Below are positions 46,368 to 56,221 of a DNA stretch of 64,000 nucleotides, one piece after another. Position 1 is the first letter of the stretch. Each line of letters starts with the position of its first letter. The notes under the pieces were generated by a model. That model saw only the letters and a list, made by a program, of their open reading frames with translations, was not told the origin of the DNA and made no database searches. The position numbers and the translations under genes were made by a program. This DNA is from Lachnospiraceae bacterium (GTDB lineage Bacteria > Bacillota > Clostridia > Lachnospirales > Lachnospiraceae), in NCBI GenBank assembly GCA_022793065.1, contig JAAWCE010000015.1:1-64000 (forward strand). Reading direction: 5' to 3'.

Positions 46368-46640
46368 TCAAATTCTGTGCATTTTATCAAATATTTCTTC
46401 TTTCTGACATTTGATCACCACACCGATTTTCTCCCCCAGAGATGTAAGCTCATCCGACATGTCCCCGAAAGATTTGCTCATACTGCCGGTATCCACAATC
46501 ATCATCATATTAAAATAGCCCTGCACTATGGTTTGAGAAATATCCAGAATATTAATTTCGTTTTCTGCCAAATAAGTGCAGACCTTTGCAATAATGCCCA
46601 CTGTATCTTTTCCTACCACAGTAATAATTGTCCGTTCCAT
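46368..46640 (-). CDS. UPF0237 ACT-domain protein
   Basis: A 90-residue stand-alone ACT domain: MERTIITVVGKDTVGIIAKV, then NILDISQTIVQGYF. Such proteins likely bind a small ligand and regulate a partner, here presumably the UPF0210 protein encoded 137 bases downstream. The ATG at 46640 is preceded by AAAGGA. Confidence 0.92.
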   Translation of the reverse strand: MERTIITVVGKDTVGIIAKVCTYLAENEINILDISQTIVQGYFNMMMIVDTGSMSKSFGDMSDELTSLGEKIGVVIKCQKEEIFDKMHRI

Positions 46641-46746
46641 TCCATTTTTCCTTTCTGCTCCATCTAACAACAAATATGCCAAAGGAACTGCCAAAAATTT
46701 GCACCATATCACGACAATTCATATTAGAAAACAAAATTTTACTTAT

Positions 46747-47547
46747 TTATGAAATAGTCACAATTGGCGTCAATTCACTTCGCTTTGCCACACGGATATC
46801 AAAATCACCGGCTTTATAAGGGGTATCCCCCATATTAATCTCCATTCTCACGGATTCATAGGCCAACTCAGGCAAATTATTCTCCTTACTCAAGTGCCCC
46901 AGCAAAATTGTCCGTAAATTATCATGAAGTATTCTACACAACAATCTGCCTGTGTTTTCATTGGACAAATGCCCTCGCTCCCCCAAAATCCTCTGTTTTA
47001 ATTTATACGGATAGGGTCCTACCTGAAGCATATTTACATCGTGATTTGCTTCCAACAACAGTGCATCCATTCCTTTCAGACATTCTACTGTATACTCGTT
47101 GTAAACACCCAAATCAGTACAAATGGCCACCTTTTTCCTGCCATAAACAATCCGATACCCAACCGGCTGCGCCGCGTCATGAGAAATACGCATGGGATTT
47201 ACAGTCAAATCCTTCAATGTAAATTTCATATCTTCCTTCACTTCATGAAATAATGATTCTTCCACCGCCCCCAGCCCGTCGCAGTTTTTCATCGCTTTAA
47301 TGGTTCCGGCCGTGGCATAAATGGGAATTTCATACTTTCTCGCCATGACACCCAACCCCTGAATATGATCGGAATGTTCATGAGTAATCAATATACCGTC
47401 AATGTCCTTTCCCGAAAGTCCCAGTTCTTTCAATCCGTTCTCTGTCTTTTTACCACTAATTCCCACATCCACAAGCAAATGCGTCGCCTCGGACCCTACA
47501 TAAATGCAATTTCCGCTGCTTCCGCTTGCAATACTACACAATCTCAT
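46747..47547 (-). CDS. Metallo-beta-lactamase-fold hydrolase (WalJ/YycJ-like)
   Basis: A 266-residue hydrolase. The metal-binding motif is ITHEHSDHIQG (about 52-62), with a later CTDLG and GHLS region. YycJ/WalJ proteins are linked to cell-wall and DNA-repair processes in Firmicutes; the substrate is unclear. The start overlaps the stop of the upstream FtsA-like gene by 4 bases (ATGA), so the two are translationally coupled. Confidence 0.88.
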   Translation of the reverse strand: MRLCSIASGSSGNCIYVGSEATHLLVDVGISGKKTENGLKELGLSGKDIDGILITHEHSDHIQGLGVMARKYEIPIYATAGTIKAMKNCDGLGAVEESLFHEVKEDMKFTLKDLTVNPMRISHDAAQPVGYRIVYGRKKVAICTDLGVYNEYTVECLKGMDALLLEANHDVNMLQVGPYPYKLKQRILGERGHLSNENTGRLLCRILHDNLRTILLGHLSKENNLPELAYESVRMEINMGDTPYKAGDFDIRVAKRSELTPIVTIS

Positions 47548-49802
47548 CTTCCGTTCTCTCTTCCAGGCGGTGTAAATCCGCCCTCTTCCCAAAATATATC
47601 GATGATATCGCCATTTTTTAACGGCTCCATATATTCTGCCTTCCGTCCATTGAGGTTTGTGACAATGGAACGACCTGCAGAAGCTTTCAAGTCAAAATTG
47701 ATAAAGAAAAAAACATCTACAAACACATAACTACTCTTGCCGGACAAAGTAACCGGACGCTTATTCACCAAAACCGACAAAGTAACCGGACCGTTTTCCA
47801 CAGGAGCAGACGCTTCGACTCCACCGCCATATCCTATCTTTTTGTCAGCCTTACCCGACACCCCGAACATTCCTTCAAACACAGTTCCCTGGAAATTCTC
47901 TGTGTCGTAAATTCCGGCTTCCACTTTTCTCACCAGCGCTCTTGCCTTCCGTTCTGCCTCTTCCGCTTCTCTGGCGGCGGCCTCTTTCGCTTCTCTTCGT
48001 CTGGCAGCCTCTTCTTCCGTTTCTTCCTCCAAATCCGCATAGGTAATCTCTGACGCCACATCCCAGTGCAGCGTAAAGTTCTCATATACTTTTGTATCCG
48101 GTTTTGCCGGGGTATCATTTACTAAAATTCCACCCCCCAAAGGCACATCCATAAATGCAGCAATTTCTTTGACGCTGTAAGAATTCTGCACCAAAATATC
48201 ATCTCCCTGACGAATCTGGTAATACTCATTCTCAAGCCGTCCATTTACAGATGCCGTTTTGGGAAGGTCTATCTTCATGCCGTTCACATACACATGCAGA
48301 TTCTCGGAAAGTTCCGGCAGCCTTGCCAGCGTCAATTCCGCTGCTTCTCCCGAAGTAGACGGCGTCACCTCTATAATCGCACCATTATGTACCTGGGCAT
48401 AGATATCCGCCACTTCCCCGTTTACCTTAATGACCGCAGCTTCTCCTTGTTCTCCCCGGACAATGCGGCTTTTACCGTTTACCGTGAACGTCAGCGCATC
48501 CCCTCTCTTCGGAAACAGGTTTTCATTGGAAAATTCGCACTGCACTGCGGCGTCGGCTACAGTCAGCTTTCCATTGTCATACAGTTTTACATGCCGACCG
48601 TTAAAATCTACAAATATAAAATTATTACTCTGCTCATAATAGCTCAGACAGATGCCCACTGGCGTCACCATCATGGAATCCCTGCGTGGGTTCTCCACCT
48701 CAAAGGCCACCCCTTGAAGCACCTCTTGCCCTCTGATTGCCACACGCTCCTTCACAATATCCAAAGCCTGAGCAAGCCTTTCCGTATATCCCGGAACAAT
48801 GCCCCCGCCCCCTACCACAAAAACGGCGCTGACAGACTTATCCCCATTTAACTCCCTGATGCAGGACGCAACCATATCCGCCATCTGCTGCACATGTTCC
48901 GCCAGAATACTCTCAACCTCCTTAGCGGTAATCACTTGCGTCAATCCCATAATATCCTGATATTCCACTGATTCCTGAGAACCGGACTGGCGTTTGATAC
49001 GCTCCGCCGTATCAAAATCCACCAAACAATGCTGTACCAACACATCTGTCAAACTGTCGCCGGCCACAGGAATCATGCCGTAAGCGGTAATGGTTCCGTC
49101 CTTTGTGATGGAAATGTCGCTGGTGCCCGCACCCACATCCACCAACGCCAAATTCAGCATACGAAATTTCTCCGGTATGGCTACCTGAATTGCAGCAATG
49201 GGCTCCAACGTCAGATTTGCCACATGCAGTCCGGCAAGTCCCACTGCTTTGTACAATCCGTCTACCACATCATCCGGCAGGAATGTGGCAATCATGTCCA
49301 ATGCCACACTTTTTACTTTGTGCCCTTCCAGATTGCCTATCTGGTAGCCGTTCATATAGTATCGCATGGGCGTATATCCCACACAGTAAAATTTCATTTC
49401 AGAATCATTTGTTCTCAGAAATTCCTCATATGCCTGTTCTACCCCCAGGGTTGACAGCGAATAAATATCCTCTTCCTCAACTTCATGTTCCTCGTCAAAT
49501 TCCTGCTCCACATGCGTTGTAACTGTGCGCAGCACCCGTCCTGCAGCAGCAATGCACACTTCCGTCAGTTTCCTGTTCAAGTCTTCCTCCAACTGCTCCT
49601 TCACCTGACGAATGGTCTGCCCTACTTTACCGATATCATGAATCTGGCCGTCCAGCATGGATCGCGTCTCATGTTCCCTGGCCCGCTGCGCCAGCACATG
49701 AAACCTGCCCCCGTTCATATATCCCACAGTCCCCACAATACTTCTGGTACCAATGTCCAGCCCAAATACCAGTTGCCCCTGTCCTTCTCTTACTCCTGCC
49801 AT
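47544..49802 (-). CDS. FtsA-like actin-fold protein with long repeat-bearing C-terminus
   Basis: A 752-residue protein. Residues 10-390 are an FtsA/PilM-type actin-like ATPase: FGLDIGTRSIVGTVG (phosphate 1), LVDVGAGTSDISI (about 220-232) and VVGGGGIVPGYTERL (about 329-343). FtsA itself is about 420 residues. The extra 360 residues hold three modules with a VNG...(N)G(D)xI pattern (about 440-480, 505-540 and 678-737) and a charged coiled coil (about 592-625, EEEAARRREAKEAA). No amphipathic FtsA-type membrane helix ends the protein. It lies between coaE and walJ, away from ftsZ, so it is probably a divergent relative rather than the divisome FtsA. Confidence 0.85.
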   Translation of the reverse strand: MAGVREGQGQLVFGLDIGTRSIVGTVGYMNGGRFHVLAQRAREHETRSMLDGQIHDIGKVGQTIRQVKEQLEEDLNRKLTEVCIAAAGRVLRTVTTHVEQEFDEEHEVEEEDIYSLSTLGVEQAYEEFLRTNDSEMKFYCVGYTPMRYYMNGYQIGNLEGHKVKSVALDMIATFLPDDVVDGLYKAVGLAGLHVANLTLEPIAAIQVAIPEKFRMLNLALVDVGAGTSDISITKDGTITAYGMIPVAGDSLTDVLVQHCLVDFDTAERIKRQSGSQESVEYQDIMGLTQVITAKEVESILAEHVQQMADMVASCIRELNGDKSVSAVFVVGGGGIVPGYTERLAQALDIVKERVAIRGQEVLQGVAFEVENPRRDSMMVTPVGICLSYYEQSNNFIFVDFNGRHVKLYDNGKLTVADAAVQCEFSNENLFPKRGDALTFTVNGKSRIVRGEQGEAAVIKVNGEVADIYAQVHNGAIIEVTPSTSGEAAELTLARLPELSENLHVYVNGMKIDLPKTASVNGRLENEYYQIRQGDDILVQNSYSVKEIAAFMDVPLGGGILVNDTPAKPDTKVYENFTLHWDVASEITYADLEEETEEEAARRREAKEAAAREAEEAERKARALVRKVEAGIYDTENFQGTVFEGMFGVSGKADKKIGYGGGVEASAPVENGPVTLSVLVNKRPVTLSGKSSYVFVDVFFFINFDLKASAGRSIVTNLNGRKAEYMEPLKNGDIIDIFWEEGGFTPPGRENGR

Positions 49803-50395
49803 GTAAAAGCCTCCAGTTTCCTATCTATTTGCAAGCAGCTATCCTGAAAGGAACCGCTGTTGTCAATGACAAAATCACAATTCTCCCGAAAACGTTCTTC
49901 CGTAAGTTGATGTGATATAATCTGTGATATCTTCTCTTCACTATATCCGCGAAGCAATTTCAGCCTTTTCCGACGAATTTCTTCCCTGGCATAAATATAC
50001 CACATTTCATCCACCATTGCCCCATATCCTGCTTCAATCAATAAGGCCGCCTCCACAAAAAACAATTCCACGTTTCCTCTGTTTTTTGCGTCTTCTAATC
50101 GCTTTGTCAGAAAAAGCTTTACGGCGGGATGTATGATTTCATTCACCTGTTCCAGAAGTCCGGAATCGGCAAAAATCCGCTCTGCCATCACCTGTCTGTC
50201 AATCTGTCCGTCCTCTCCTGCCACATCCTGTCCCAAAAGCGCCAAAATTCCTTTATAACATTCTGTTCCAGGCTGTTTCATCAGATGTGCCACTTCGTCC
50301 GCAAGATATATCTCACAGAGATAATGTTTTTTAATATAGGCAAGTATTTTAGATTTTCCCGCCCCGACACCGCCTGTAATCCCAATAAACTTCAT
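49790..50395 (-). CDS. coaE: Dephospho-CoA kinase
   Basis: A 201-residue kinase for the last step of coenzyme A synthesis. The P-loop is GITGGVGAGKSK (about 5-16), and YLADEVAHLMKQPG and VFVEAALLIEAGY-like segments follow. It follows polA by about 125 bases and overlaps the next gene by 13 bases. The polA-coaE order is common in Firmicutes. Confidence 0.95.
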   Translation of the reverse strand: MKFIGITGGVGAGKSKILAYIKKHYLCEIYLADEVAHLMKQPGTECYKGILALLGQDVAGEDGQIDRQVMAERIFADSGLLEQVNEIIHPAVKLFLTKRLEDAKNRGNVELFFVEAALLIEAGYGAMVDEMWYIYAREEIRRKRLKLLRGYSEEKISQIISHQLTEERFRENCDFVIDNSGSFQDSCLQIDRKLEAFTWQE

Positions 50396-50520
50396 AGTTC
50401 CCCCGTACCGTCTCCAGGGATGGCATACCTTCCCTGCAAATTTTATCTTTCCATTGGTATCTGTTCCTTCTCACAATGCAAGTTTTTTCATTCGGAAATC
50501 CTATACGAATCTATTCTCGA

Positions 50521-53238
50521 TTACTTTGCTTCGTACCAATTATCTCCCGTGTGAAGATCCACTTCCAAAGTTACCGCCAAATCCGCTGCTGCCTTCATAT
50601 TCTCTTCCAAAAGCTTCCGCACCTGTTCTTCCTCTTCCAGCAAAGTCTCAATGACAAGTTCATCATGTACCTGCAATATAAGCCTGGACTTAAGCCCCTG
50701 TTCCCGCAATGCCTTCCACACCCGAATCATAGCAATTTTAATAATATCCGCCGCCGTCCCCTGGATGGGTGAATTCATAGCCACACGTTCACCAAAAGAA
50801 CGCTGCATATAATTTGAAGAAGAAAGCTCCGGTATGGGACGCCTTCTGCCGAACATAGTAGTTATATATCCGTTTTTCTTCCCATCACTGACCAGCGTAT
50901 CCAAAAAATCTTTGACCTTTGGATAAGTTTCAAAATACTGCTCAATATAGTCCGTCGCTTCCTTTCGGCTGATACTCAAATCCTGACTTAGCCCAAAAGA
51001 ACTGATGCCATATACAATGCCAAAATTCACCGCTTTGGCATTTCTTCGCTGCAAATCCGTCACCTCTTCAAAAGGTGTATGAAATACCTTAGCCGCCGTA
51101 ATGCGGTGAATATCCTGATCCATATGATAAGCCTCTATCAACTGTTCGTCTCCCGACATATGGGCAAGCACTCTGAGTTCTATCTGTGAATAATCCGCAT
51201 CCGTAAACACATACCCCTCTCTGGGCACGAATACCTTTCGGATTCGCCGCCCCAGCTCCATCCGCATAGGAATATTCTGCAGATTTGGCTCAGTTGAACT
51301 TATGCGCCCGGTGGCGGTAATCGTCTGATTAAAATTGGTATGAATTCTATTATCCTCACCAATATACACCGCCAATCCGTCCGCATAAGTGGATTTCAGC
51401 TTGGTAAGCTGCCTGTATTCCAGGATTTCATTCACAATGGGATGATCCTCCGCCAGTTTTTCCAATACGTCCGCCGCAGTGGAATATCCTGTCTTAGTCT
51501 TCTTTCCTCCGGGAAGCTTCATATTTTCAAACAGTACTTCCCCTAACTGCTTCGGAGAATTGATATTAAAATTCACTCCCGCTTTCTCATGAATGGACAC
51601 CTCAAGTTTCTCAATCCGATCTACCAAAGCATCCCCATAGGCTTTTAATTCTTCCCTGCGCACCTCCACGCCTTCCCTCTCCATATCGTAAAGCACCAGG
51701 GACAACGGCATTTCCATTTCCCGCATCAGCCAATCCATTCCCGTCTCCCGCAGCTTTCCGTTCAAAACTGCATCCGCTCTCAACGACACATAAGCGGCAT
51801 AACAGCAGTACTCTATAAATTGGTCGGGCATTGACACCACGGCCTCCCCCAGCCTTGTCTTGCCAAAAAGCTCCGCTCTGCCGGGAATTGTCAGCCCCAA
51901 ATGCTCCTGGGCAATGGCTTCCATATCATAATCACTTTTCAGCGGATTCAGCAGGTAAGCGCCAATCAGAATATCAAAAAACCGTTCTGTGGATTCCGGC
52001 GCCAGATAACGATAGTATTTTTTCATGTCAAAAGCTGATATATATGCTTTGGCAGTAAGCTCTCTTAAAGCTCTGCAAAGCTCGTATGCTTCATCCGTTT
52101 CCTGCCCATCTGCGGTCATGCCGTTGTTTTCTTCGGAAAACATCCCCAAAAAAGAAAGCTGCACATCTTCTCTTCCGGCTCTAACATACGTGTACACCTC
52201 TTTTTCCCATGCCACCGCCACGCCTAAAAGCTCATCTCCATCCATGGGGAGAAACAGTCCGATATGCTGTCCCTCTTTGATTTTCTTTAATTTTGCCAAA
52301 AAATCCTTTCGACTTCCTATCTTATGAAATGTCTTTGACACTTCAACATCGGTGGTCGTACTATCTCCTTCAAAACGATGAAGCATATTCCGAAACTCTA
52401 ACTGCTTAAACAGTTGATATGCCTCCTGGGTAAAAAAGCCCTCCGCCCTTGCAGCTTCATAGTCAAGTTTTACATCACTGTCAATTTTAATGGTGGCAAG
52501 GGCCTTGCTCAAATCCGCAAGATCACGGTTTGCCTTTAGAGATTCCCGAATACTTTTCTTGGAAATTTCTTCCACATGGGCATAAATATTCTCCAGAGTA
52601 CCATATTGCACCATCAGTTCCGTAGCCGTCTTTTCGCCAACCTTCGGCACTCCGGGAATATTATCCGACGAATCGCCCATTAACGCCTTCAAATCAATAA
52701 ATTGTAACGGCGTCACCTTATAAGTCTCCACCACATTCTCCGGATAGTAATCTTCTATTTCCGTTCTGCCCATTTTGGTCTTAGGAATTCTAATCTTAAT
52801 GCGGGGGTCGGCAATCTGCAGTAAATCCCTGTCGCCGGACACCAACGACACTTCAAGCCCGTCCGCCTGCGCCTTTTTCGCAAGAGTGCCCAGGATATCA
52901 TCCGCTTCCAGCCCTTCCTGTTCCACTATAACCACCCCCATCGCTTTCAGCACATCCTTCATTACGGGAACCTGTTCCCGCAGCTCTTCCGGCATGGGCT
53001 TCCTGGTTCCCTTGTACGCCTCATACATCTGATGCCGAAACGTGGGCGCATGAACGTCAAACGCCACCGCAAGATAATCCGGCTTCTCTTCTTCCAGAAT
53101 CTTAAATAAAATATTCAAAAATCCGTAAACCGCATTGGTATGCAGCCCTTGTGCATTGCTTAAATTGGGAACGCCATAAAATGCTCTGTTCAGTATACTA
53201 TGACCATCTATCAATACAAGTTTTTTATTCTCAAGCAT
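50521..53238 (-). CDS. polA: DNA polymerase I
   Basis: A 905-residue repair and Okazaki-fragment polymerase. The N-terminal 5'-nuclease domain covers about 1-290 (LVLIDGHSILNRAFYG, GLEADDILGTLA, SGDRDLLQI). The polymerase domain ends it, with DADYSQIELRVLAHM (motif A), NAKAVNFGIVYGISSFGL (motif B) and LQVHDELVIE (motif C). In the middle the 3'-5' exonuclease fold is present but the DxE metal ligands are not visible (LFLPMDGDELLGV), so proofreading is probably absent, as in B. subtilis. The ATG at 53238 gives MLENKKLVLIDGH. Confidence 0.97.
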   Translation of the reverse strand: MLENKKLVLIDGHSILNRAFYGVPNLSNAQGLHTNAVYGFLNILFKILEEEKPDYLAVAFDVHAPTFRHQMYEAYKGTRKPMPEELREQVPVMKDVLKAMGVVIVEQEGLEADDILGTLAKKAQADGLEVSLVSGDRDLLQIADPRIKIRIPKTKMGRTEIEDYYPENVVETYKVTPLQFIDLKALMGDSSDNIPGVPKVGEKTATELMVQYGTLENIYAHVEEISKKSIRESLKANRDLADLSKALATIKIDSDVKLDYEAARAEGFFTQEAYQLFKQLEFRNMLHRFEGDSTTTDVEVSKTFHKIGSRKDFLAKLKKIKEGQHIGLFLPMDGDELLGVAVAWEKEVYTYVRAGREDVQLSFLGMFSEENNGMTADGQETDEAYELCRALRELTAKAYISAFDMKKYYRYLAPESTERFFDILIGAYLLNPLKSDYDMEAIAQEHLGLTIPGRAELFGKTRLGEAVVSMPDQFIEYCCYAAYVSLRADAVLNGKLRETGMDWLMREMEMPLSLVLYDMEREGVEVRREELKAYGDALVDRIEKLEVSIHEKAGVNFNINSPKQLGEVLFENMKLPGGKKTKTGYSTAADVLEKLAEDHPIVNEILEYRQLTKLKSTYADGLAVYIGEDNRIHTNFNQTITATGRISSTEPNLQNIPMRMELGRRIRKVFVPREGYVFTDADYSQIELRVLAHMSGDEQLIEAYHMDQDIHRITAAKVFHTPFEEVTDLQRRNAKAVNFGIVYGISSFGLSQDLSISRKEATDYIEQYFETYPKVKDFLDTLVSDGKKNGYITTMFGRRRPIPELSSSNYMQRSFGERVAMNSPIQGTAADIIKIAMIRVWKALREQGLKSRLILQVHDELVIETLLEEEEQVRKLLEENMKAAADLAVTLEVDLHTGDNWYEAK

Positions 53239-53374
53239 AGATTCTACCGCCTTTATTTTCATTCATTTCATTGTGCTTTTACATCAAACAACATGCATAT
53301 ATTTTCTCACGGCCATATCTTTTCTACCGACAGTTTACATTTTATCAATTTGCGGTTTCCTCCGCTTCACATCC

Positions 53375-53695
53375 TTAAAGCAGAATCCAAATTAAAACCC
53401 CAAATATCATACACACGGCTATCACTTCCATCGCAAACCCCAGATAGACAAAACCACTGTGAAATTTAATTTTATGCTCTGTCTCTTCCAGCCTTGCATC
53501 CAGTTCGGACTGTAAATCAAAAGCACTGCCATCCTCTAAGCGCTGAATACCTTCCGTTGCAAGAAACTGTATTACTAACTCTTCCTTGCAGTCTTCACAT
53601 TTTTCAATATGCGCATGAAAGCTTTTTAACGTGGGATAGTCCATCTTCCGTGCGATAAACGCCGGAATTTGTTTTTCAAATTCCTTACAGTCCAT
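53375..53695 (-). CDS. Putative zinc-finger anti-sigma-like membrane protein
   Basis: A 106-residue protein. An N-terminal segment MDCKEFEKQIPAF and HAHIEKCEDCKEEL (H-x3-C-x2-C) form the zf-HC2-like fold of anti-sigma factors. One membrane helix lies at the C-terminus (about 80-105, FAMEVIAVCMIFGVLIW). No ECF sigma factor gene is adjacent, which is unusual for this type. It overlaps nothing and follows metY by 14 bases. Confidence 0.75.
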   Translation of the reverse strand: MDCKEFEKQIPAFIARKMDYPTLKSFHAHIEKCEDCKEELVIQFLATEGIQRLEDGSAFDLQSELDARLEETEHKIKFHSGFVYLGFAMEVIAVCMIFGVLIWILL

Positions 53696-53709
53696 CCCTT
53701 CCTTGCGGG

Positions 53710-54984
53710 TCAACATTGTTCCAAAGCCTGCCGAAGATCCGCAATCAAGTCCTCCTGGTCCTCAATGCCGCAACTGATGCGAATCAGTTCCGCAGGTACG
53801 CCGGCTTCTATGAGCTGCTCATCCGTCATCTGACGGTGTGTACTGGATGCGGGATTCAGACAACAAGTACGGGCGTCCGCCACATGAGTCTCTATTGCGG
53901 CCAGCTTCAGATTCTTCATAAATATGTCCGCCGCCTCTCTGCCGCCTTTTAATCCGAAAGAAACCACACCGCAGCTACCGTTGGGAAGATATTTCTGTGC
54001 CAGTTCATAATATTTATCCCCAGGCAGACCACAATAATTGACATATTTCACTTTCGGATGCGCTGAAAGAAATTCCGCCACAGCCTGACCGTTTTCACAG
54101 TGGCGCTTCACGCGCACATGCAGACTTTCCAAGCCAAGATTCAGAATAAACGCATTCTGGGGACTCTGTATGGAGCCAAGGTCACGCATTAGCTGGGCGG
54201 TACATTTTGTAATAAAAGCGCCTTCTTTTCCAAATCTCTCCGCATATACAATACCATGATAACTCTCGTCAGGCGTACACAATCCGGGAAATTTATCCCC
54301 GTAAGCCATCCAATCAAACGTTCCGCCGTCCACAATGGCGCCTCCCACAGCCGCCCCATGACCATCCATGTATTTCGTAGTGGAATGTGTTACAATGTCC
54401 GCTCCCCATTCAAAAGGCCGACAATTTATGGGGGTTGCAAACGTATTGTCAATGATGAGAGGGACGCCATGTGCATGAGCACACCTGGCAAACTTTTCAA
54501 TGTCCAGAACCGTCAGCGCCGGATTTGAAATTGTCTCTCCAAAGACCGCCTTTGTATTCTCCTGAAACGCTCCGTTCAGTTCTTCCTCTGATGCGTCCGG
54601 GCTCACAAAAGTAACGGATACGCCCATCTTCCTCATGGTTACGGAAATCAGATTAAAGGTGCCTCCGTAAATGGTGCTGGAAGCCACAATATGGTCACCA
54701 CAATTACAGATATTAAACAGTGCATAAAAATTAGCCGCCTGACCACTGCTTGTAAGCATACCGGCCGTACCGCCTTCAAGCTGCGTAATCTTTGCAGCCA
54801 CATGGTCATTGGTAGGATTTTGAAGTCTGGTATAAAAATATCCGCTTGCCTCCAGATCAAAAAGCTTTCCCATGTCCTCACTGGAATCATACTTAAATGT
54901 AGTACTTTGGACAATGGGAATCTGGCGGGACTCCCCGTTTCCCGGCGTATAACCGCCCTGTACGCATACACTGTTGATCTTCAT
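53710..54984 (-). CDS. metY: O-acetylhomoserine aminocarboxypropyltransferase
   Basis: A 424-residue PLP enzyme that makes homocysteine from O-acetylhomoserine and sulfide. The PLP lysine is in [11 protein letters not shown] (about 205-215); [16 protein letters not shown] and [11 protein letters not shown] are family marks. Length is typical for MetY and longer than MetB/MetC. The start at 54984 has AGGAGG 8 bases ahead. Its product feeds methionine synthesis, for which MetF at 3 kb supplies the methyl group. No SAM riboswitch is visible upstream. Confidence 0.93.
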   Translation of the reverse strand: MKINSVCVQGGYTPGNGESRQIPIVQSTTFKYDSSEDMGKLFDLEASGYFYTRLQNPTNDHVAAKITQLEGGTAGMLTSSGQAANFYALFNICNCGDHIVASSTIYGGTFNLISVTMRKMGVSVTFVSPDASEEELNGAFQENTKAVFGETISNPALTVLDIEKFARCAHAHGVPLIIDNTFATPINCRPFEWGADIVTHSTTKYMDGHGAAVGGAIVDGGTFDWMAYGDKFPGLCTPDESYHGIVYAERFGKEGAFITKCTAQLMRDLGSIQSPQNAFILNLGLESLHVRVKRHCENGQAVAEFLSAHPKVKYVNYCGLPGDKYYELAQKYLPNGSCGVVSFGLKGGREAADIFMKNLKLAAIETHVADARTCCLNPASSTHRQMTDEQLIEAGVPAELIRISCGIEDQEDLIADLRQALEQC

Positions 54985-55021
54985 AGTGATTTCCTCCTGA
55001 TTGTTCATAAACTTACCTTTT

Positions 55022-55050
55022 AGTATACACATGTGAATGGAAAATTTCAA
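55022..55050 (-). promoter_or_regulatory. metY promoter
   Basis: On the - strand, TTGAAA (55045-55050), 17 bases, TATACT (55022-55027), about 30 bases before the ribosome binding site. Confidence 0.65.
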
Positions 55051-55098
55051 CTATTTCGTTTTGGTTTTACCATTCCCACTTTTGTCATTGATATCCAA

Positions 55099-56070
55099 TT
55101 AATCCTGCGCAACAACTTCTTTATAAAACTCCGTATAGTCAGTTCTGTTTTCTTTGGTAAACTGAATCGCCGCCCTGGGATGCTGGTTTAAAAGTCCTGT
55201 CATCATATACTGCAAATCATACCCCCACACCACACCATCCGCTTTTAGACGATTCATATACGTATCCACAAATTGAATGGCGGGATATACATTGTACTTA
55301 GGATTGCGCAAAAATCCCAGCAAAAGTTCCATGGCACAGTTGCCCGCGCCTCTTCCCATGGAAGCGTAAGTGGCGTCCAGCCAATCCACCCCGTCCCCCA
55401 CAGCTTCTATGGTATTGGCAAATGCAAGCTGTTGGTTATTATGAGCATGGATACCTACTTTTTTATGATACTTTTCTGCAAACTCTAAAAAAGTGGCCGC
55501 CAGACGCGCAATTTGTTCCGGATACATAGATCCGAAACTGTCCACAATATAAAGTACGTCCACAGGCGTCTTTCCCAATATGTCAAGCGCTGCCTTCAGT
55601 TCTCCTTCCTGAATATGGGAAATTGCCATAATATTACAGCTTACCTCATATCCTTTTCTCACCGCATCCTCAATCATATCTACCGCACCGGGAATAGTAT
55701 TCACATATGTGGCCACTCTGATGAAATCAATTGGGCTGTCTGCACGATTGATAATATCCGCCTTGTGGCATCTGCCCACATCTGCCATCACCGCAATTTT
55801 CAGGTCCGTAGCATTTTCCCCTACAATTTCCCGAATATGTTCATCCTTACAGAACTTCCACTTTCCGAACTTATCCTCGTCAAACATTTCCCTTGACGCT
55901 TTATATCCAAACTCCATGTAATCCACACCTGCACGGAGGTTCGCCAAATACAACGCCCTGACAAACTCATCCGTAAAGTAGAAATCATTCACAAGCCCAC
56001 CATCCCGCAAAGTGGCATCTACCACCTTAACATCGGGACGATATGCAATTAAATTTGATATTTCTTTCAT
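55099..56070 (-). CDS. HMGL-like aldolase-domain protein
   Basis: A 323-residue TIM-barrel protein of the HMG-CoA-lyase/2-isopropylmalate-synthase-like class, closest in feel to 4-hydroxy-2-oxovalerate aldolase. VVDATLRDGGLVND (about 16-29) supplies the catalytic base and metal aspartate, and GIHAHNNQQLAFAN the metal histidines; IVDSFGSMYPEQ lies between. The dehydrogenase that usually accompanies such aldolases is absent. The reaction is uncertain. The ATG at 56070 has GAGGAG upstream. Confidence 0.82.
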   Translation of the reverse strand: MKEISNLIAYRPDVKVVDATLRDGGLVNDFYFTDEFVRALYLANLRAGVDYMEFGYKASREMFDEDKFGKWKFCKDEHIREIVGENATDLKIAVMADVGRCHKADIINRADSPIDFIRVATYVNTIPGAVDMIEDAVRKGYEVSCNIMAISHIQEGELKAALDILGKTPVDVLYIVDSFGSMYPEQIARLAATFLEFAEKYHKKVGIHAHNNQQLAFANTIEAVGDGVDWLDATYASMGRGAGNCAMELLLGFLRNPKYNVYPAIQFVDTYMNRLKADGVVWGYDLQYMMTGLLNQHPRAAIQFTKENRTDYTEFYKEVVAQD

Positions 56071-56145
56071 AGTACCGCTCCTCTTCACTTTCTAAGCTTT
56101 TCCATCAGCCAATCCATAAATGTCTCTCATATTGCGCCACCCTGG

Positions 56146-56175
56146 ATTTTAGCAGTTTAAAGCAGCAAAGTCAAG
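56146..56175 (-). promoter_or_regulatory. Promoter of the aldolase gene
   Basis: On the - strand, TTGACT (56170-56175), 18 bases, TAAAAT (56146-56151), between the structured element and the gene. Confidence 0.45.
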
Positions 56176-56221
56176 ATTTTTCCTGCCTGCCCTGTTCATT
56201 TCTCTCAATCCGCAAATACCT

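Noticed and set aside
55022..55098. SAM riboswitch before metY
   Set aside because: The promoter leaves less than 40 bases of leader, too short for any such element.
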